Positions 1 through 8,732 of a DNA stretch of 64,000 bases are shown piece after piece. The notes under the pieces are model-generated. The model did no database searches. It was not told the DNA's origin and worked only from the letters and a program-made list of their open reading frames with translations. Position 1 is the stretch's first letter. Each line of letters begins with the position of its first letter. The position numbers were made by a program, and so were the translations under genes. Origin of the DNA: Natrinema zhouii (lineage in GTDB: Archaea > Halobacteriota > Halobacteria > Halobacteriales > Natrialbaceae); NCBI RefSeq assembly GCF_013456555.2, contig NZ_CP084884.1, positions 62,001 through 126,000 on the forward strand. Direction: 5' to 3'.

Positions 1-684
1 ATCGATCTCCCGCAACTCGTCCCGTCCGATGGCACGCCGCGTCTCATCGGTGAGCGGGGCGTGGACACTCACCGTGTCGGCCGCCTCGAACAGCGCACGT
101 TTCTCGCTCGCCTTCTCGACGTCCGCCGGTAGCTTGTCCTCGCTGACGTACGGATCGTACACGATGCATCGCATTCCCATTCCGACCGCCAGGTCCGCCG
201 CTTCGCGCGCGATACTGCCGAACCCGAAGAGACCGAGCGTGTCACCGGTGATTGTATGCCGACGGAACCGATCCCAGTCCGACCGAGCGTCCCAGTTGCC
301 ACCCCGGACCGCGCGGTCGGCTTGCAGGAGGTTCCGCCGCGTCGTCAATATCAGCGTGATCGCGTGCTCCGCAACTGTCCGCGAGTTCGCTTGCGGAGTA
401 TTGCAGACCACGATCCCGCGGTCGCTCGCGGCATCGATATCAATGCTGTCCAGCCCGACGCCGTGCTTCGAGATGACCTTCAGCCGTTCGGCGTCGGCGA
501 TCAGGTCGGCGTCGAGTTCCACCCCTCGGAGGATTATCGCGTCGGCATCCGGGAGCTGGTCGCCGATGGTCTCGTCGTCGTACGTTTCAACTGACAGCAC
601 GATGTCGCTGATCGACTCCGGTCCTTCGCTCGCGATCTGTTCTGGGATCAATAATTGCCACTTCTCGCTCTCAATCATACCCAT
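1..684 (-). CDS. D-2-hydroxyacid dehydrogenase, NAD-dependent (3' end outside the window)
   Basis: The first 228 codons are present and the gene runs off the left edge. The product belongs to the D-isomer 2-hydroxyacid dehydrogenase family, which interconverts 2-oxo acids and D-2-hydroxy acids or oxidises 3-phosphoglycerate. The N-terminal substrate domain contains SKHGVGLDSIDIDAA and a stretch like NTPQANSRTVAEHA. The Rossmann NAD site follows as LGLFGFGSIAREAADLA, near residue 150. The segment SVHAPLTDETRRAI matches the family's second cofactor-side motif. The ATG at 684 lies about 20 bp inside a TATA box at 700-709, so the transcript is probably leaderless; a second ATG is at 678. It is divergent from the broken flavoprotein at 750. 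Exact substrate is unknown. Confidence 0.85.
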   Translation of the reverse strand, partial: MGMIESEKWQLLIPEQIASEGPESISDIVLSVETYDDETIGDQLPDADAIILRGVELDADLIADAERLKVISKHGVGLDSIDIDAASDRGIVVCNTPQANSRTVAEHAITLILTTRRNLLQADRAVRGGNWDARSDWDRFRRHTITGDTLGLFGFGSIAREAADLAVGMGMRCIVYDPYVSEDKLPADVEKASEKRALFEAADTVSVHAPLTDETRRAIGRDELREID

Positions 685-699
685 ACTACTCGTGGGCAG

Positions 700-709
700 T
701 TATATAAAT
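700..709 (-). promoter_or_regulatory. TATA box of the D-2-hydroxyacid dehydrogenase gene
   Basis: Read on the minus strand, the AT-rich TTTATATA-like element sits 16 to 25 bp before the ATG at 684. This is the spacing expected for a leaderless haloarchaeal transcript. Confidence 0.55.
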
Positions 710-749
710 GCATACGATCTGTCGGATCTGATAGTCGGTCACCGATACT

Positions 750-1412
750 ATGATATCTTCGTACGACGCTGCCGTCGTCGGCGGTGGAATCGTCGGTTCG
801 TCCATCGCCTATCATCTGGCCCGCAGCGGATCCAAGATGGTACTGCTGGATCACGACGACAAGGGAGCGGCTACCGCCGCCGGTGTGGGGATCGTCTTTC
901 CCCGACGTCCAACTGAGGGGAATCGGACTCGTGGTTTCGGTTTGCTCTCGAGGCAACGGACTACTACCCGAAACTCGCGGACGTGATTAACGAGTACGAT
1001 CACGGCTATTCCCGTTCGGGGCTATTGGCCGTCGCCGTCGACGAGGGCGAAATCGATGCATTCGAGCGAGCGAAGTCCCGAACCGAACGTCGGCCGAGGA
1101 GTACGGACGCCTGCAAGCGGATCGTACGAGGGAGATCTCCGCGGGTCAAGCGCGGTCCACTATGAAGACGCGGCGCGGGTCGACGGCCGGGCGTTCGCGA
1201 GCGCGCTTCGCGACGCCGGACGGCACGCCGGGTTGACCGTCCGGAACGCGGACGTGACTGGACTCCGCCTCGAAAACGAGGGGTTGCCACCGATCTCGTC
1301 AAGGGCGTTGAACCGGCCGTCGAATGGGGCGCGTTCCGGACAGATCGGTTTCGAGACGAGTGATGTGGGTCGGACAGCAATGAGTTCTTCCTCGATTCGG
1401 CGCTGCAGGTGA
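750..1412 (+). pseudogene. Broken FAD-dependent oxidoreductase (DAO/glycine oxidase family)
   Basis: The start encodes AAVVGGGIVGSSIAYHLAR, a perfect FAD dinucleotide-binding motif of the D-amino-acid/glycine oxidase (DAO) family. The frame fails after about 55 codons. Recognisable later pieces lie in other frames: a segment with DYYPKLADVINEYDHGYSRS at about 960-1020, then VHYEDAARVDGRAFASALRD at about 1160-1220. Traces continue to about 1410, so at least two frameshifts and a C-terminal loss are needed. A normal family member has about 370-400 residues. It probably acted on an amine or hydroxy acid from the catabolic island. It is not expected to give a functional product. Confidence 0.8.
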
Positions 1413-1543
1413 TGACCGATTTGGCTTCTCTGATTGCGCTACCAACCGGTAATCGGTGGGCGGCGCTCACTTCTGTTCCAATATGGACGACGAAATCCCT
1501 CACAAGCACACGATTTGTATGGGGTAGTTTCTCCAGAGGCGAA

Positions 1544-1552
1544 CTTTAAATA
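1544..1552 (+). promoter_or_regulatory. TATA box of the IclR regulator gene
   Basis: CTTTAAATA lies 23-31 bp before the ATG at 1575, the usual haloarchaeal TATA position for a leaderless start. Confidence 0.55.
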
Positions 1553-1574
1553 GTATGAGCTGTAGGTAACAGGT

Positions 1575-2339
1575 ATGGAATCCGATCACTCGAACATCAG
1601 GTCGGTGGAAATCAGCCTCGGAATAATCCAACAACTCGTGGAACGGGACGGCGCTCGAGTAACCGAACTCGCGGAAGAACTAGACATTGCGCCGAGTACG
1701 GCACATAACCATCTGCGGACGCTCCTGAACAACGGGTTCGTGATCGACGAAGGAAGCGTCTACTATCCCAGTCTTGAGTTCCTCCACGTCGGGGAATACG
1801 CTCGCCAGCGGAAGGTCGGGTATCAGAAGGCCGAACAGCACGTGAAGGCCCTCGCCGAGGAGTCGGGTGGCCGGACGCACTTTACCGTCCTGGAACACGG
1901 TCACGGGCGGTACGTTTACACTAAAACTGGGGACCTCGCCGTTGAGACGTTCTCCCGGTACGGCAGTCAGTTTCCGCTTCACGTGACTGCAGCCGGCAAG
2001 GCGATGCTCGCCGAACTGCCGGACTGGCAGATTCAGGAGATCGTCGACCAGTGCGGACTAAAGGCATTGACGGACCAGAGTATTACCGATGAGGAGGAAC
2101 TGTTTGCGGAGTTAGAGGCAACCCGTGAACGCGGTGTTGCGTTCAACTTTGAGGAACACAACAAGGGAATCAGCGCGGTTGCAGCGTCGGTACAGGAACC
2201 CAATGGCTCGCTCCTCGGTGCGTTAACGATCTCCGGCCCGGCCCAGCGGTTCAAGGGTGACCTCATCCGGGAGGAGTTCCCTGATCTCCTCCTCGCGAGG
2301 GTGAATGAACTGGAACTGGACATCGTCTATTCGGACTGA
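1575..2339 (+). CDS. IclR-family transcriptional regulator
   Basis: The 254-residue product has the normal IclR length and plan. The N-terminal winged helix-turn-helix (about residues 8-60) includes RVTELAEELDIAPSTAHNHL. The C-terminal ligand-binding domain (about 80-250) includes FPLHVTAAGKAMLAELP, a typical IclR motif, and GALTISGPAQRF near the end. IclR proteins control catabolic operons and bind small carboxylates or aromatics. Here the gene is the first regulator upstream of the acyl-CoA dehydrogenase/CoA-transferase block. It is followed by a long intergenic stretch with repeated GGTTGTAA elements and a near-palindrome, which are good candidate binding sites. A TATA box at 1544-1552 fits transcription from just before the ATG. 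The effector is unknown. Confidence 0.93.
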   Translation: MESDHSNIRSVEISLGIIQQLVERDGARVTELAEELDIAPSTAHNHLRTLLNNGFVIDEGSVYYPSLEFLHVGEYARQRKVGYQKAEQHVKALAEESGGRTHFTVLEHGHGRYVYTKTGDLAVETFSRYGSQFPLHVTAAGKAMLAELPDWQIQEIVDQCGLKALTDQSITDEEELFAELEATRERGVAFNFEEHNKGISAVAASVQEPNGSLLGALTISGPAQRFKGDLIREEFPDLLLARVNELELDIVYSD

Positions 2340-2349
2340 TATATACATT

Positions 2350-2564
2350 CATACTGTTGTAAAGGGTCGCGCTCGATGCTCTGCCAAAAATCACAGACAT
2401 ACGGTTGTAAAAATAAATGGCAAATATTAAACCAGTAAGTTCGATATACGAACGCACCGGTATAAACGGTTGTAATCAACATCTCACTATAGATTACAAC
2501 CATACGTCTGTAAAGAATTCTGCCGGATCTTCTAGCCTGATTATACACTCATATGGGTGTAATG
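2350..2564. repeat. Cluster of five GGTTGTAA-type repeats, candidate IclR operators
   Basis: Copies of a CATAC-N-GTTGTAA-like element lie at 2350-2363, 2398-2412, 2464-2477 and, inverted, 2492-2501, which abuts a further direct copy at 2501-2514. GGTTGTAATC (2468-2477) and GATTACAACC (2492-2501) form a perfect 10-bp inverted repeat with a 14-bp spacer. A separate near-palindrome, TACACTCATATGGGTGTA, is at 2544-2561. They fill the gap directly after the IclR gene and before the acyl-CoA dehydrogenase gene. Operator function is an inference from position and symmetry. Confidence 0.55.
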
Positions 2565-2881
2565 GGATGACCTACGTCTGCAGATTCAATCTTACACGAG
2601 ACAGATATTAGCATTGGTACGAATCGGTTCCGTGTTTCGGCAGAGCAAAAACTTGGTGATGCGGATTGTTCGCACAGCACGATAACTAGAAGTCATATTA
2701 GCGGCTAATATTCGGTATTTGCACACATTCGGACCATATCGACCCTGATCCACCGATACCTCGAACGCCATCCCTGAAAAAATACTTCCGCCCGTAGTAA
2801 GGATCCAGACTGGTGAATCTTGAGTGAACCGGAGGTCGCAGTACCCAAACACTCAAATGGAATCCATCCGACCTTCTGAAC
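2565..2881. other. Intergenic stretch without a recognisable gene
   Basis: About 320 bp of lower-GC sequence between the repeat cluster and the acyl-CoA dehydrogenase gene. I see no convincing coding frame or RNA gene. Short AT-rich patches at about 2690-2715 and 2775-2785 could be promoters, but both are too far from the ATG at 2882 for a leaderless start, so a leader is possible. Confidence 0.4.
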
Positions 2882-4009
2882 ATGGACTTTCGACGATCCG
2901 ATGAACAGGAGTTGATATACCAGGCAGCAATCGACATCGCGACAGACCAATTCGCGGAGAAGGCGTTCACTTGGGAGGACGAGTTCCCGTACGAGAATCA
3001 GAAGATTCTGGCGGAACAGGACCTTCTCGGGATCGGTTTACCGATGGAGTACGGCGGCGGCGGCTACTCAGTCGTCGAAGTTCTCATCGCGCAGGAGGCA
3101 GTCGGACGCGTCTGCCCCGACACCGCACACATCCTCTCGCGATCATCAATGGGACCGCCGCGGGCGATCGCGGAACTGGGAAGCGAGTATCTCAAGGAGA
3201 AGTACCTCTCGGCCGTCTGCGACGGGAACTCAATCATCTCCGTCGCAATCTCGGAAGCTGAGGCGGGATCCGACGCTAGCAACATGCAGACGAGTGTCGA
3301 GCGCGACGGTGACGAACTTATCCTAAACGGCAGCAAGATGTGGGTAACCAAGGCGGCCCAGTGCGACGCGTTCCTCGTTTACGCGCGGTTCCCGGACGAC
3401 AACATCGGTGCGATCGTCGTCGACAAGGACACTGATGGCCTCACGCTTGACGACGGCTCGGTCAACATGGCCGGCCACGTCCAACACCAGCTGTACTTCG
3501 ATGACTGCACCGTCCACGAAGACCAGGTGTTAGTCCACGAGAAGGACGCGTTCAAGCGGCTGCTGATCGAGTTCAACGTCGAGCGGTGCCACAACGCCAT
3601 GATGTGCGTCGCCTGCGGTCTCAATGCGTTCGACAAGGCCCTCGACTACGCGAAGAACCGGGAACAGTTCGATCAGCCGGTCGCCGACTTCCAGGGGATC
3701 GAGTGGAAGTTAGCCGATATGGCGATGGAACTCGACGCCTCCCGGCTACTGATCTACCGTGCGGCCGCTAATGCCCGCGAGAGCGATCCCTCGCGACTGG
3801 AGACCTCGATGGCGAAAGTGAAGGCCAACGAGGTCGGCCAGGAAGTGGTCGACGAGTCAATGCAGATCCACGGTGCGAACGGCTACATGAAGGATTCGCC
3901 GATCGAGTACCTCTACCGGTGGGTGCGTGGGTGGAAGATCGCCGGCGGGACGGTTGAGGTCCAGCGGAACGCGATCGCCAGCGAACTGAAGAAGTACGGA
4001 CTTGACTGA
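2882..4009 (+). CDS. Acyl-CoA dehydrogenase
   Basis: This 375-residue FAD enzyme would introduce a 2,3 double bond into an acyl-CoA and pass electrons to an electron-transfer flavoprotein. Its length is normal for the family. ISEAEAGSDASNMQT (about 123-137) is the FAD/substrate loop, and MQIHGANGYMKDSPIEYLYR the C-terminal motif. The usual medium-chain catalytic Glu in the final helix is replaced by glycine (IAGGTVEVQRN). A Glu is present at residue 234 (FNVERCHNA), which matches the isovaleryl-CoA-dehydrogenase-type base position. This suggests a branched or substituted short acyl-CoA substrate, which is inference. It is co-directional with the CoA-transferase at 4067 and crotonase at 5412, a plausible activation, oxidation and hydration series. 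Confidence 0.92.
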   Translation: MDFRRSDEQELIYQAAIDIATDQFAEKAFTWEDEFPYENQKILAEQDLLGIGLPMEYGGGGYSVVEVLIAQEAVGRVCPDTAHILSRSSMGPPRAIAELGSEYLKEKYLSAVCDGNSIISVAISEAEAGSDASNMQTSVERDGDELILNGSKMWVTKAAQCDAFLVYARFPDDNIGAIVVDKDTDGLTLDDGSVNMAGHVQHQLYFDDCTVHEDQVLVHEKDAFKRLLIEFNVERCHNAMMCVACGLNAFDKALDYAKNREQFDQPVADFQGIEWKLADMAMELDASRLLIYRAAANARESDPSRLETSMAKVKANEVGQEVVDESMQIHGANGYMKDSPIEYLYRWVRGWKIAGGTVEVQRNAIASELKKYGLD

Positions 4010-4033
4010 GTCCCGTCCGGGCATCGGGTAGAT

Positions 4034-4041
4034 ACTTTTTT
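4034..4041 (+). terminator. Possible T-tract terminator after acyl-CoA dehydrogenase
   Basis: A run of consecutive T residues lies about 25 bp after the stop codon of the acyl-CoA dehydrogenase gene. Archaeal termination often needs only a T-tract. It is also near the next promoter region, so the call is weak. Confidence 0.3.
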
Positions 4042-4066
4042 GACCCCGGGCCGGCCTATACCAGGT

Positions 4067-5251
4067 ATGCGCCAACCGCTTAGTGGAGTCAGAGTACTAG
4101 ATCTCGGTCAGATTTACCAGGGGCCGTATTGCGGAACAATCCTCTCCTACCTCGGTGCTGACGTTATCAAGGTCGAGCCGCCGTGGGGCGAGAACATCCG
4201 AACGCGTACCGAAGACGGCAAACCCCCCCAGTACCAGTACCTCAATCCGAACAAGCGCGATATAACGCTCGACTTCAAGTCTGAAGAGGGAAAGGAGGCT
4301 CTCCATCGGCTGGCCGAGAAGGCCGATGTCGTCATCGAGAACTACTCGACCGGGACGATGGACTCTCTCGGGCTGGGCTACGACGATCTGAGCGAGGTGA
4401 ACCCTGAACTCGTCTACGCTCATGGATCTGGATACGGCGACGACGGCCCGTACGCTGACTACCCCGCGATGGACCTGACTATTCAGGCGATGAGCGGCGC
4501 GATCCACACGACCGGCTTCCCCGATCAGAAACCGGTCAAGGCTGGGCCGGCGATCGCCGACTTCTTCGGCGGGATTCACCTCGCCGTCGGTGTTGTGGCC
4601 GCGCTCTTCGAACGGGTGTTTACCGGTGAAGGCCAGTACGTCGAAGTGGGGATGTTCGACTGCCTCTATCCGACGCTCGCCTCACCGGTTTCGTCGTGGG
4701 TCTCCCAGAACGACGCGCCACCGCGAACGGGAAATAAACACTCTGGCCTCGCAATCTCCCCATACAACGTCTACGAGGTCGAGAACGGGTACGTCGCTGT
4801 CATCTGTATCAGCAAACACCAGTGGGAGAGCCTCGCGCGGCTTATCGGCCGCGAGGACATGGTTGGGGATGATCGGTTCGGCTCGAAGTACAAACGCGCC
4901 CAGCACATGGATCTGATCGACGGTGCGATTGAGGACTGGATGGAGGGGAAAGAGAAAGACGCGGTCGTCGAGACGCTCCTCGAGCGGGACATCCCCTGCG
5001 CACCGGTCCAGACGGTCGAGGAGATCGTCGACGATCCCCACCTCAAGCACCGCGAGATGCTCAACTACGTGCCGAACCAAAGCGAAGGTCGCGACGAGAT
5101 CCCTATCCCCGGGATGCCGATCAAGTTCTCCGGGAGCGAGAGTCCGGAGGTCGAACCCGCACCCGAACTCGGCGAGCACACGGAAGAGGTGCTCGCGGAG
5201 CTCGCCGGTTACTCCGCGGAGGAGATCGCACGACTGCAGGCCGACGACTGA
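4067..5251 (+). CDS. Family III CoA-transferase (CaiB/BaiF)
   Basis: The 394-residue product is a full-length formyl-CoA-transferase-type (family III) enzyme, which moves CoA from a donor thioester to a free carboxylic acid. The N-terminal motif LSGVRVLDLGQIYQGPYCG and the segment ENYSTGTMDSLGLGY are characteristic. Asp165 in AIADFFGGIHL matches the aspartate that carries the acyl group in the family. The ATG at 4067 is preferred over an upstream TTG at 4040 because family members begin just before this motif. It lies between acyl-CoA dehydrogenase and a crotonase gene and would activate the imported acid. A second member is at 16722. Substrate is not deducible. Confidence 0.92.
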   Translation: MRQPLSGVRVLDLGQIYQGPYCGTILSYLGADVIKVEPPWGENIRTRTEDGKPPQYQYLNPNKRDITLDFKSEEGKEALHRLAEKADVVIENYSTGTMDSLGLGYDDLSEVNPELVYAHGSGYGDDGPYADYPAMDLTIQAMSGAIHTTGFPDQKPVKAGPAIADFFGGIHLAVGVVAALFERVFTGEGQYVEVGMFDCLYPTLASPVSSWVSQNDAPPRTGNKHSGLAISPYNVYEVENGYVAVICISKHQWESLARLIGREDMVGDDRFGSKYKRAQHMDLIDGAIEDWMEGKEKDAVVETLLERDIPCAPVQTVEEIVDDPHLKHREMLNYVPNQSEGRDEIPIPGMPIKFSGSESPEVEPAPELGEHTEEVLAELAGYSAEEIARLQADD

Positions 5252-5378
5252 CCGACCGCAACCGTCGCGAACCGGACGTCAACGGGGGTGCGACCACCAC
5301 TGACTGACGATCGCGACGTGGTTGTAACGGGCGGCCGACCGTAGGCAGTCGCGTCCGTCTCGACGAACGGAACGGCAA

Positions 5379-5388
5379 TTTTTATAAG
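5379..5388 (+). promoter_or_regulatory. TATA box of the crotonase gene
   Basis: TTTTTATAAG lies 24-33 bp before the ATG at 5412 and fits a leaderless transcript. A GGTTGTAA motif like those after the IclR gene lies a little upstream (about 5322). Confidence 0.55.
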
Positions 5389-5411
5389 GACTCCCATCCC
5401 CGTGTGTGATA

Positions 5412-6200
5412 ATGCCGTACAATAAGATCGACTACGATATCGTAGACGGCCGTGCGGAGGTCTTCATCGACCGCCCTGACATCATGAACGCTTTCGACGA
5501 GGAGACACTGCTGGAACTCAACGAGGCGTTACAGGACGCAATGACGGACGACGACGTGTACGTCGTCCTGCTCTCGGGGCACGGCCGAGGGTTCTGCAGT
5601 GGTGCCGACGTGACCTCGATGGACGGCCGTGAGGATCGAGAGAAGAAACACCTGTATGGATCGCACCTCTGGCTGGTACAGAACGTCGATCGCCTCCTCT
5701 ACTTCGGACAGAAGCCAACGATCGCGGCGGTCAACGGGCCGGCGGTCGGCGCCGGTTGTGACTTCGCGCTCGCGTGCGATATGCGGGTCATGGACGACAA
5801 CGCCTTCCTCCGCCAGCAGTTCGTGAACATCGGTCTGGTCCCCGGCGACGGCGGCGCGTGGCTGTTACCGCGACTCGTCGGTGAGAGCAAGGCTAAGGAA
5901 CTCATTCTGACCGGTCGCGACATCGATGCCGACGAGGCTGAGGTTCTCGGTCTGAGCGTCGAGACCGCCACCGACGGCGACGTCGTCGAGCGCGCCAGGG
6001 ACCTCGCGAACGAACTCCGCGACAAACCGGCGCTCGCCATGCAGAACACCAAACAGCTCATCGACACGAGCCAGAGCTTCGAGGACTACACCCAGGCCGC
6101 GCTCGAGGCTCAGTGGAAGTGCGTGAACGATCCGGAGCATACGGAGGCCGTCGACGCCGTCATCGAGGGCCGGGAACCGGCGTTCGATCGCGACTACTGA
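5412..6200 (+). CDS. Enoyl-CoA hydratase/isomerase family protein (atypical active site)
   Basis: The 262-residue product has the crotonase fold. The oxyanion-hole segments are GHGRGFCSGADV (about residues 55-66) and NGPAVGAGCDFALACDMRV (about 112-130). In classical enoyl-CoA hydratase two glutamates act as acid and base. Here the first position is Asp (GCDFA) and the second falls on Phe in RQQFVNIGL, while GLVPGDGGAWLLPRLVG carries an extra Asp near the active site. An isomerase or another crotonase reaction is therefore as likely as hydration. The start is ATG 5412; GTG 5406 is two codons upstream. It follows the CoA-transferase by 160 bp and has its own TATA box. Confidence 0.88.
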   Translation: MPYNKIDYDIVDGRAEVFIDRPDIMNAFDEETLLELNEALQDAMTDDDVYVVLLSGHGRGFCSGADVTSMDGREDREKKHLYGSHLWLVQNVDRLLYFGQKPTIAAVNGPAVGAGCDFALACDMRVMDDNAFLRQQFVNIGLVPGDGGAWLLPRLVGESKAKELILTGRDIDADEAEVLGLSVETATDGDVVERARDLANELRDKPALAMQNTKQLIDTSQSFEDYTQAALEAQWKCVNDPEHTEAVDAVIEGREPAFDRDY

Positions 6201-6265
6201 ATGGAGAGTTCCGTGATACCGCATTCATCGATCGAGTCCGTGAGACGGGGGACCCGCTTCTGAGC

Positions 6266-7531
6266 ATGTACGGTCGATCTTGGGTTCGCGGCCGTCTAGG
6301 TACCGTACAGACGATTTTTCGCGAACTGCGTCAGGGGGGACGAGGGTGGATCCTGCTCGGCGTCGCCGGGGGATGGCTCCTCTCGATGGGGGTTCGAATT
6401 ATCTTTCCAGCGATGCTACCGCTGTTCCGGGAGGCGTTCGACCTCACGCTGACGACGGCGGGTCTCCTGATTTCCGTCCTCTGGTACGCCTATGCGCTCG
6501 GCCAGTTCCCAGGCGGCGTTTTGGGAGATCGGCTCGGCGCCCGAATCGTCCTGACCGCGAGTACGCTCGTCTCGACTGTAACGATTTTCCTCGTTGCGCT
6601 CGCGTGGGACTATCGGATCCTCTTCGCCGCGACGGCGCTGTTCGGCTTCGCGACCGCGCTGTACGGCACGACCCGGTTTACGGTCCTCACGGACGTCTAC
6701 TCGAAGCGAGACGGCACGGCCGTCTCGCTCACGATGGCGGCCGGAGACGTCGGTAACACGCTGCTGCCGCCGCTGGCCGTTGGGATCGCATCGTGGTTCT
6801 CTTGGCGGGCCGGGATGGGATTCACCGCGCCGCTGTTTCTCTGTATGGGGTTGTTCCTCTGGTACGCGATTCCATCAGGATCGCTTCGTGCATCCGACGG
6901 AGACGGTACCAGCGCCACCGACGGAGGAGACGCAGCCACCGCCGATGGATCCAGCCCGTCGCTCCGGTACGTCCTCTCGAGCATCCTCCTCGGGCCGGTC
7001 CTGATCGCCACTGCCATCCAATTCCTTGGTTTCTTCGCGTGGCAAGGGTTCACGTCGTTCTTCGTCACCTACCTCATCGAGACGAAGGGGTTCTCCACCG
7101 GAGCCGCCTCGACGTTGTTCGGCTTCTTCTTCTTCTTGGGACTACTCGTCCGTCCGCTGTCGGGCCTCAGCCACGACACGCTCGGACCGCGTCGGACGCT
7201 GATGGGCATCCTCACGCTGATAACGATCGGACTCAGTGCGCTTTCGTTTGTCGAGGGGTTCATTCCGCTCGTCGTGCTCACGGTGCTGTTGAGCAGTCTC
7301 CTCGGATTCACGCCGACGACTCAGACGTTCATCGCGAACGCGCTCCCGACCGAGATAAAAGGATCCGGGCTCGGACTCCTGCGCACCGGCCACCTGCTGT
7401 TCGGGGCGACGAGCGCGACCATCGTCGGGTTCGTCGCCGATATCGGCTACTTCGACCGAGCGTTTCTGTTACTCGCGGGGGCGACCGGTGTCGCAGCTGT
7501 GCTCAGTCTGTTCCTCCCGAAGCTCGACTAA
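6266..7531 (+). CDS. MFS transporter
   Basis: The 421-residue product is a 12-helix major facilitator carrier in the cytoplasmic membrane. The helix 2-3 loop GGVLGDRLGAR is the MFS signature. A hydrophilic, acidic loop with GDGTSATDGGDAA separates the two six-helix halves near residue 215. I chose the ATG at 6266 because upstream in-frame sequence is arginine-rich and overlaps the crotonase gene. It closely resembles the carrier at 30367 (shared TTAGLL-SVLW-AYALGQ-PGG), so the two are paralogues. It likely imports the organic acid handled by the neighbouring CoA enzymes. Its stop overlaps by three bases the stop of the convergent alcohol dehydrogenase gene. Confidence 0.9.
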   Translation: MYGRSWVRGRLGTVQTIFRELRQGGRGWILLGVAGGWLLSMGVRIIFPAMLPLFREAFDLTLTTAGLLISVLWYAYALGQFPGGVLGDRLGARIVLTASTLVSTVTIFLVALAWDYRILFAATALFGFATALYGTTRFTVLTDVYSKRDGTAVSLTMAAGDVGNTLLPPLAVGIASWFSWRAGMGFTAPLFLCMGLFLWYAIPSGSLRASDGDGTSATDGGDAATADGSSPSLRYVLSSILLGPVLIATAIQFLGFFAWQGFTSFFVTYLIETKGFSTGAASTLFGFFFFLGLLVRPLSGLSHDTLGPRRTLMGILTLITIGLSALSFVEGFIPLVVLTVLLSSLLGFTPTTQTFIANALPTEIKGSGLGLLRTGHLLFGATSATIVGFVADIGYFDRAFLLLAGATGVAAVLSLFLPKLD

Positions 7532-8634
7532 TTGAGGACGAGCTGAGCCGGCCCGAGCGCGTCGTACTCGTCCTTGTTGAGGGTGATGTCGACCGCGGTC
7601 TCGAACTCCTCGAGGCCGTCGAGTTCGTGGGTGACGTAGTCCTCGATCGGGACCTCGCCGTCTGCAACGAGGTCGGCGGCCAGCCGCCCCGTGTCTGTGC
7701 CGGGTTGGATCGAAACGAGGCCCTTCCGCGGATTGACCCAGCGAATCGACTTCGATCGCAGGTACCGCGGCGACAGGTCGACCTCGCCCTCGATGTGACT
7801 CACCTGTACCACCGTGCCGCCGCGTCGTACCACCTCGAACGCCTGTGCGATCGGATCACCGCCCTCGGTGGCGTGGCTCTGGTCACCGCCGACTGCCTCG
7901 AAGACGACATCAGCACCGATCCCGTCGGTGGCCTTGTCGACGGCCTCGACGACATCAGTCTCCGTCGCATCGATCGCCTCAACGCCGTTTTGCTCGGCGA
8001 GTTCCAGCGGTCGGTCGCGGACGTCGACGGCATACACCGTTTCAGCACCGAACTGGTTGGCCAGAAGCGCGCACTGATACCCCATGACGCCGGCGCCGAT
8101 GACGACGACGGTATCGCCTGGCTCCACGTCCGCGTCGAGTGTACAGAGGACCGAGCTGGCCATCGGCTGCAACGCGGCGCCCTCCGCGTCCGAGACGGAA
8201 TCTGGGAGCGTACAGAGCGGTTCGACGGGCATCCGCACGTACTCCGCGAGCGCTCCGGGGCGGTCGAACCCGAGACTGGTGATGTCATCGCAGAGGTGCT
8301 GGTGGTTCGACCGGCAGTAGGTACACTCACCGCAGTAAGGTTTGCCGGGCGCGTAGACCCGATCGTTCTCCGCGTAGGCGTCGACGCCCTCGCCGACTGC
8401 CATGATTCGGCCGCAGAACTCGTGGCCGAACAACTGTGCACCGCCGTTGCTCTCGTGAATGCGATGAGCAACCTCGTCGTGATGAGCGATCTCGGTGCCG
8501 CGGTACAGCATGCACTCTGTGACGCTGAGCTGGACGCGCGACACCTCGATGAGCACCTCGCCCGGACCGGGCGTGGGCGTTTCGACTTCCTTCACTTCCG
8601 ACGATTCGAAGTCAGTACAGACTACTGCTCGCAT
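7528..8634 (-). CDS. Zinc-dependent alcohol dehydrogenase (MDR family)
   Basis: The 368-residue product is a medium-chain zinc alcohol/sorbitol/threonine dehydrogenase. GHEFCGRIMAVGEGVD gives a catalytic-zinc site. The structural-zinc cysteines are in CGECTYCRSNHQHLC. The NAD(P) motif is VVVIGAGVMGYQCALLANQ. ATG 8634 begins MRAVVCTD, a normal family start. An unusual insertion in the catalytic domain (EIAHHDEVAHRIHESNG) precedes the GHE motif. It is divergent from the isocitrate-lyase-fold gene at 8733, with about 100 bp between starts, so the two may share control. It would oxidise or reduce an alcohol/carbonyl intermediate; the substrate is unknown. Confidence 0.92.
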   Translation of the reverse strand: MRAVVCTDFESSEVKEVETPTPGPGEVLIEVSRVQLSVTECMLYRGTEIAHHDEVAHRIHESNGGAQLFGHEFCGRIMAVGEGVDAYAENDRVYAPGKPYCGECTYCRSNHQHLCDDITSLGFDRPGALAEYVRMPVEPLCTLPDSVSDAEGAALQPMASSVLCTLDADVEPGDTVVVIGAGVMGYQCALLANQFGAETVYAVDVRDRPLELAEQNGVEAIDATETDVVEAVDKATDGIGADVVFEAVGGDQSHATEGGDPIAQAFEVVRRGGTVVQVSHIEGEVDLSPRYLRSKSIRWVNPRKGLVSIQPGTDTGRLAADLVADGEVPIEDYVTHELDGLEEFETAVDITLNKDEYDALGPAQLVLN

Positions 8635-8698
8635 AACAACCGTACATCTCACACGAGCTACTAAACCCTTGTCGTACCTTCTCGTGGGAACCCGTGGC

Positions 8699-8708
8699 AA
8701 AGTATAAG
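8699..8708 (+). promoter_or_regulatory. TATA-like box that decides the start at 8733
   Basis: AAAGTATAAG lies 25-34 bp before the ATG at 8733. It falls inside the coding frame if the GTG at 8694 were used, so the internal ATG with a leaderless transcript is the better start. Confidence 0.45.
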
Positions 8709-8732
8709 TCGACGCTCGCGGTGTCCAACGAT

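Noticed and set aside
2340..2600. A degenerate CRISPR array
   Set aside because: The repeated elements are short (about 10-14 bp), unevenly spaced, in both orientations, and have no unique spacers of constant length or cas genes.
6793..8664. A 623-codon plus-strand frame over the MFS and alcohol dehydrogenase genes
   Set aside because: It is an arginine/histidine-rich shadow frame of GC-rich coding DNA; the MFS protein and the minus-strand dehydrogenase have full family motifs.
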